Origin: Agapetus fuscipes
Lineage: Eukaryota; Arthropoda; Insecta; Trichoptera; Glossosomatidae
Reading direction: 5' to 3'
Assembly (NCBI GenBank): GCA_951799405.1
Contig: OX637338.1
Location: 2,108,001 to 2,172,000, forward strand
DNA length: 64,000 nt
Shown piece after piece: positions 59,914 through 64,000 of this stretch (the stretch's first letter is position 1; each line of letters opens with the position of its first letter). The notes beneath the pieces are model-generated. The model ran no database searches. It was not told the DNA's origin and was given only the letters and a program-made list of their open reading frames with translations. A program made the translations under genes and the position numbers.

Positions 59914-60562
59914 GAGCACAGCCTTCTAGTGACAGGTTAGAACGGCACAGTGACAAAACGACACGTGACATAACGACACACGTTAGAGCGACTCATGACA
60001 GAACAACGCATGACAGAGCATCAAAACGTCAGTACATCACATTAGAAAACATCTTAATGACAATACAACACAAAGACAAAAGATCGCAGGACAAAACATC
60101 GCATACATACAAATGATTCTCCGTTTCGGTGTTTATTTCAAAACCAAAAATAAAATTCCGGTAAGTTTTACTCAGCCTTCACAAGAAATGAGTACCAGCC
60201 CCATCGAGAGCTGGGAAACCTAACCTGTAAAAATAAACAGGTTCCACTCACCACATACCAAACTCTTCGGGGATAACGCGACCAGAAGTCACACTATATG
60301 TGTAGCTTAGTTGCGTTTTAGTTGCTTACTTATAACAGAACATACCACAAACGGCACACGAAAAAACATCACGTTTATGGTGTTTTCTGTATTGCGATGT
60401 TTTTTATGTGCCGTGTATGGTATGTTCTGTTTTAGGTATGTGATATTTTGTCTTGTGATGTTTGGTCATGTGTCGTTCTGTCATGTGTTGTTCCGTCATG
60501 TGTCTTTATGTGTATATGTCGTTTTGTAACTGTGTCGTTCTATCATGGAGCACAGCCTTCTA
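59914..60562. mobile_element. M foldback element with 15-bp duplication and a B SINE in the centre
   Basis: GAGCACAGCCTTCTA is repeated at 59914-59928 and 60548-60562. Left arm GAACGGCACAGTGACAAAAC, ACGACACGTGACATAACGAC. B insert 60113-60325. Core CAGAACATACCACAAACGGC followed by its inverted copy GCCGTGTATGGTATGTTCTG, then the right arm TGTCGTTCTGTCATGTGTTG to GTGTCGTTCTATCATG. Architecture as in Drosophila FB elements: long inverted arms made of short tandem repeats. Confidence 0.78.
60113..60325 (+). mobile_element. B SINE body inside M
   Basis: GATTCTCCGTTTCGGTGTTT to TGTAGCTTAGTTGCGTTTTAG. Head missing. Confidence 0.8.
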
Positions 60563-60651
60563 TATCAACATTCAAATTGACCGTTTAGCCGCTATTTAAC
60601 ATTTGGAAACACAAATTACAAGAGCGTAGTATAAAATAATTGTATTGAACA

Positions 60652-61081
60652 TTGACTTATGATATCTGTGGACTTAAAACTATTTGAACAAAAACATACT
60701 CTATATCCATTTCAACTTACTTAGCCGCAAATCGTCCTTAGTTAGAAAGAAAACAAAGATCTTTAGTGTAAACAAAAAAAAAATGTGAAAAAACGAAATC
60801 TTTCCAGAAAGTTGGCAACTTTGAGACTCACGACTGCGCGAATATTGTGCGCAGGCGTTATAAATTTTAAAAGTCATTATATTAAGACATTATGGCATGT
60901 GTAATTATTGAGTGACGAAAATTAAATTCGAGAAAGCATATAAACATACGATTTCACAGGTAAGACCATGTTTTGTATGACTACACCACTGCTATGTTTG
61001 ACAGGACTGGGAACAAATGTGCCTCAATGTATGTAGCAATGCCGTTAGTTAATTTTTACTCCTCTATATTGTAACTCAATG
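60652..61081 (+). mobile_element. R element (P-like), uninterrupted
   Basis: 430 bp, CATTGACTTATGATATCTG to ATATTGTAACTCAATG. It contains GGCGTTATAAATTTT (TATA-like, 60854), ATGGCATGTGTAATTATT (60892) and GATTTCACAGGTAAGACC, then TTTGACAGGACTGGGAAC: a possible 5' and 3' splice pair. GTATTGAA and GCTTTAAT outside do not match, so the duplication has decayed or the copy was altered. Confidence 0.65.
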
Positions 61082-61357
61082 GCTTTAATCGTTAGTACCG
61101 ATTTTTTTCATTGACCGGAAATGATGGTAAATCTTTAACTGTTAGTTTATTAACCCATGTTATTAAAATAACCTCCAAACGACTAATGCTTTCAGTATTG
61201 TTTATATTTTATATATATACATGAACTTTACTGAAGGTTTTGAATACTTGCAAATAAGCTATGGTCAAGGGGAGAAGGCGTCGACACTCTAATTTGCATT
61301 ATTGAAACAAACGCAAGTTTTAACCCCGCATGCGCCGTGTCCTATCAATAATAAGAG

Positions 61358-61790
61358 CCTAGTTCAACAGATGTTACTGTATCCTGCCACCGTTCCACTA
61401 GGGGTGACCCGTACCTCCGCTGATGCGCCTTTACTTTTTTCTGTCCTTGCATATCTCTTTCATCTCTTCAACATTCATCACTTTCCTTTTACATCCCTAC
61501 TCTTCTCTTATTCTCAATCTGCAGGATCCATTCTTTTGCAATCTCACATATTTTGTCTATCCATTCCTTCTTGGGCCTTCCCCTTCCACGGTTTCCTCTC
61601 CCATATCCTCTGTACACTTTCTTCGTTAGTCGTTCTTGATCCATTCTTTCAAAATGTTCAAACCATCTCTTCGTGCCTTTTTGTCATCAACAGATGTCAT
61701 TGGGTAATTATTAATTTAAATATTAAATAATGAATTATTCATTGATTATATTAATACCTGTTTCTGGGCAGTAAAAATGAGTTGATAAAT
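61358..61790 (+). mobile_element. H SINE split by a LINE fragment
   Basis: CTAGTTCAACAGATGTTACT then, after the insert, TCAACAGATGTCATTGGGTA to ACCTGTTTCTGGGCAG and AGTTGATAAATTGAATG. tRNA head missing. Confidence 0.75.
61375..61686 (-). pseudogene. RTE-like LINE C-terminal fragment, 11-bp duplication
   Basis: TCAACAGATGT at 61364-61374 and 61687-61697 flanks it. Minus-strand pieces encode EHFERMDQERLTKKVY, GYGRGNRGRGRPKK, ERDMQGQKK and the 3' end GTCACCCCTAGTGGAACGG. Several frameshifts. Confidence 0.8.
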
Positions 61791-61815
61791 TGAATGAATG
61801 GTATGCACACAAAAT

Positions 61816-62520
61816 ACAATCTAATCTAAGTTGCAAAGATATGTTACATTGGAGATTCACATTACATGCATTTTCACAACCAGACACGTACAAGTTCCCA
61901 TACAACATAAAAACCAAATCTCAAATGGACATACATCCTGCAACTATTGCCGTCCTTCCCTGAGACAGGCGTGATATTGGCAAAGTGAACCATTTTTACA
62001 GCATGGGTTGTATGGAAGTGAAGCATGGACAGTGAACGATAGCGAAATGAGTAAAGTATGTACGGTGGAAATGAAGCATTTGAGAAGCATGACAGGAAAA
62101 ACTCTGAGGGATAGAGTTAGGAATGAATGGGTAAAAAAAGAATGTAATTTGAAAGAGGATATGAAAGTTAAGGTACAAAAGAATGTGATGAGATGGTTTG
62201 GACATGTGGAAAGAATGAATGATGATAGACTGACAAAGTATGTATACAAAGAAAGTGTGAAAGGAAAAAGAGGGAAGGGACGACCGAGAAAAGTATGGAG
62301 TGATCAGATTGAGGAGATTGTGAAAGAATGGGATATACAAAGTGAGCGTAAAAGAAGAAAATGCATGAAAAAGGTGATGGATATGAATGAATTGAAGGAG
62401 GTATGTAAGGATAGGAAAAAATGGAGGCAACTCTGCAGAGGCTCTGGCCACCCCTAGCGGAATGGCGACAGAGTTACAGTTACAGTTACAGTTACAGGGT
62501 GGTCAGCCGCATATCAACAC
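61816..62520 (-). mobile_element. A repeat split by a LINE
   Basis: CAATCTAATCTAAGTTGC to TTTTTACAGCATGGGT, then GGGTGGTCAGCCGCATATCA after the insert. Confidence 0.8.
62009..62496 (+). pseudogene. RTE-like LINE C-terminus with (AGTTAC)n tail, GGGT duplication
   Basis: Open frame to 62457: YGSEAWTVNDSEMSKVCTVE, MKHLRSMTGKTLRDRVRNEW, VMRWFGHVERMNDDRLTKYV, GKGRPRKVWSDQIEEIVKEW and EVCKDRKKWRQLCRGSGHP. The 3' end CCACCCCTAGCGGAATGG precedes (AGTTAC)n at 62470-62496. GGGT on both sides (62005-62008, 62497-62500) within the A repeat marks a 5'-truncated insertion. No stop codons over about 148 codons, so recent. A different subfamily from 57600-58409: its 3' end is not the A sequence. Confidence 0.88.
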
Positions 62521-63482
62521 AAAAACTATCTAATTTAAACTGAACTCCCGAGTTTGTTTTTTAATCTAAAGTACCATCAATAACACAAGCTCACACATGA
62601 GTTGATTTCTCTCTGGCACGACACTGACCCAATTGTGCTAATATTTTTGGTCCGCCGATTTATTTCGCTGATGAGATACCAACAAAAATTATTACCACAT
62701 TCTGATTAACGAGATGCAGGTACAGTAACTCACAAGTTAACTCGACTCTTAAATTGTATCAAATAAACTATGAAAACTAGAGCAAAACCTCCAGTGAGCA
62801 TTTGACTTCTCATACATAACTGGTTAAACGTTGTGGTAGAGTGTAAACGTATCTGGGATACTGCACTGATGGGTGAAAGATGATTGAAGCAAATTTTTTA
62901 CGAGTATTTTTATTTGCTTAGTGTGTGATGTTGACCCCAATGCAACTTTTTACTCTAATAAAATGATGTACGTTAAATTATGCTTGACAGTTTTGCATGG
63001 CATTGTCAAGAAGGAAGCAGTGGTGAAAATAGGATGAAGAAAGTGCATGAGAAATTTGGTTTCGATTAAAACAATACAACAACACTTTTTTTTATGTATT
63101 CTGTATGGTTCGTGTATTAACACTGTGAAAATTAATATTTTATCCTTAGTCAATTTTACAGAAATGAAGCATGTATGTATCTTTATTATATTATTTAAAC
63201 ACTGATTTAATTTCGTTTAGTTTATTAACAAACTCATGGGAGTCGAAGGTTTATTTATGTCTTTTTTCCAGTGTATTTTATAGAGTGAAAATTAAATTTA
63301 TGGCGTTTTCATTTTACTAACTCAAACCAGTTCAGTTAAAATTGCGTTCACAATTTACTCTTGCTAATAGCCCCCTTTGGGCTTAGAGACAGCTTTTTGG
63401 GAATCACAGAGAAAATTTGCATTCGGAACTTTCAATAACCATATTATGAATTTTAATGAAATGTCCTTAAGGCGTGTTATAA
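62521..63482. other. Unassigned AT-rich stretch
   Basis: Contains CAAAACCTCCAGTGAGCATT (62784), a weak match to the recurrent CTCTAGTGAGCG motif. Minus frame 62950-63153 has no motif. Confidence 0.4.
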
Positions 63483-64000
63483 AGCTAAATCTGCCATTTT
63501 TGTTTCTTACACTTTATGGTCTTAGCAAAATAGTTACAGTAATGAAAAAAATCAAGCATGTTTATTAATTTTTTATCTTAATTATTAAGCTTAAACAAAA
63601 TATATAACTTAAGAATTGCCACCACAAAAAAATACTTTAAAAAACGCGTTATTTTTACATTTGTAGCTTTTTTTTCGTGTGTGCTGTATTTTGGATTTTG
63701 TTTTTTGCTTTTTAATTACAGAATTATACATTGTTTAGGTTTAGTACTCAACATTTTTTTATAATTTCAATAGTTTTTGAGTCAATATTGAGTCAAAATT
63801 GAGTCAAAAACTGTGTTCTTTGATTTAATTAAAATTTAATTCATTTTGTAGTTTCAGTTTTTCCATATTTACTCAAAAACTATTGAAATTATAAAAAAAA
63901 TGTTTGGTAATAAACCTAAACAATGTATAATTCTGTAATTAAAAAGCAAAAAAAAAAAAACAAAATACAGCACACACGAAAAAAAAGCTAAAAATGTACA
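63483..64000. repeat. J repeat: long hairpin running off the window
   Basis: Arms of about 145 bp: TTTTACATTTGTAGCTTTTT (63653) to CAATAGTTTTTGAGTC (63783), and the inverted ACTCAAAAACTATTGAAATT (63870) to CTAAAAATGTACA (64000). Before the hairpin, 63483-63560 carries the G-element core (TTACACTTTATGGTCTTAGC). Likely truncated by the window end. Confidence 0.75.

Noticed and set aside
61996..62451. 151-codon minus-strand ORF
   Set aside because: Exact antisense of the LINE RT frame at 62009-62457; Phe/His/Ser bias is as expected from the complement.

Overview
This window looks like intergenic DNA from an arthropod nuclear genome. I could not support a single host gene, tRNA gene or intact transposase in 64 kb. 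The AT-rich composition and frequent TAGGTA/ACCTAC strings would fit Lepidoptera, but that is a weak inference. Almost everything recognisable is transposable-element sequence, much of it nested. The longest ORFs are either fragments of LINE reverse transcriptase or accidental readings through repeats. Family letters below (A, B, C, D, E, F, G, H, J, M, R) are my own labels; no database was searched.

Retroposons. (1) A is a repeat of about 250 bp with more than 30 copies on both strands. It usually starts at TTCCTTGACTTATAGG and ends in a TTAGA-like tail. It is the 3' end of an RTE-like LINE, whose YADD-containing reverse-transcriptase fragment lies at 57600-58409 and whose other 5'-truncated copies lie at 4615-5150, 9079-9250, 40768-41000, 45304-45725, 56613-56760, 61375-61686 and 62009-62496. 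(2) B, C and H are tRNA-derived SINEs. Three C copies (6295-6664, 24636-25078, 25779-26097) carry a 5S rRNA module joined upstream of the tRNA-like module. C bodies end in two different 3' tails. (3) There are C-terminal fragments of several other LINE types: L2/CR1-like (2385-2795, 2840-3145, 23655-23900, 30968-31378), a Jockey-like piece (13903-14335), and a piece at 43758-44387 flanked by a 10-bp duplication. (4) There are LTR-like segments with TATA boxes and poly(A) signals, several with heat-shock-element dimers.

DNA transposons. Five hAT-type elements have perfect 8-bp duplications: 9488-9893, 20462-20692, 30450-31531, 32410-33884 and 37137-37200. Harbinger-like MITEs have TTA/TAA duplications (5496-5626, 53391-53633). 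R is a set of three elements that resemble P elements. D, E and F are further inverted-repeat MITEs, and G and J are snap-back (palindromic) elements. M is a foldback element whose arms are a 15-bp minisatellite, repeatedly carrying a SINE near its centre.

Layout. 1-13 kb: D, A, E, F, G and hAT copies with LINE tails. 12-20 kb: P-like R elements, each of two hit by an LTR. 20-34 kb: SINE-rich, with 5S-tRNA SINEs, a palindrome with a hammerhead-like motif and two hAT elements filled with other repeats. 35.5-36.5 kb: a 19-bp satellite with higher-order structure. 37-52 kb: A, C, D, M. 52-64 kb: H SINEs, LTRs, a hammerhead-like motif, the best RTE-like LINE, M, R and a long hairpin running off the window edge. 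The elements interact mainly as hosts and parasites: SINEs use LINE 3' ends, and older MITEs, hAT and R elements serve as landing sites for younger ones.
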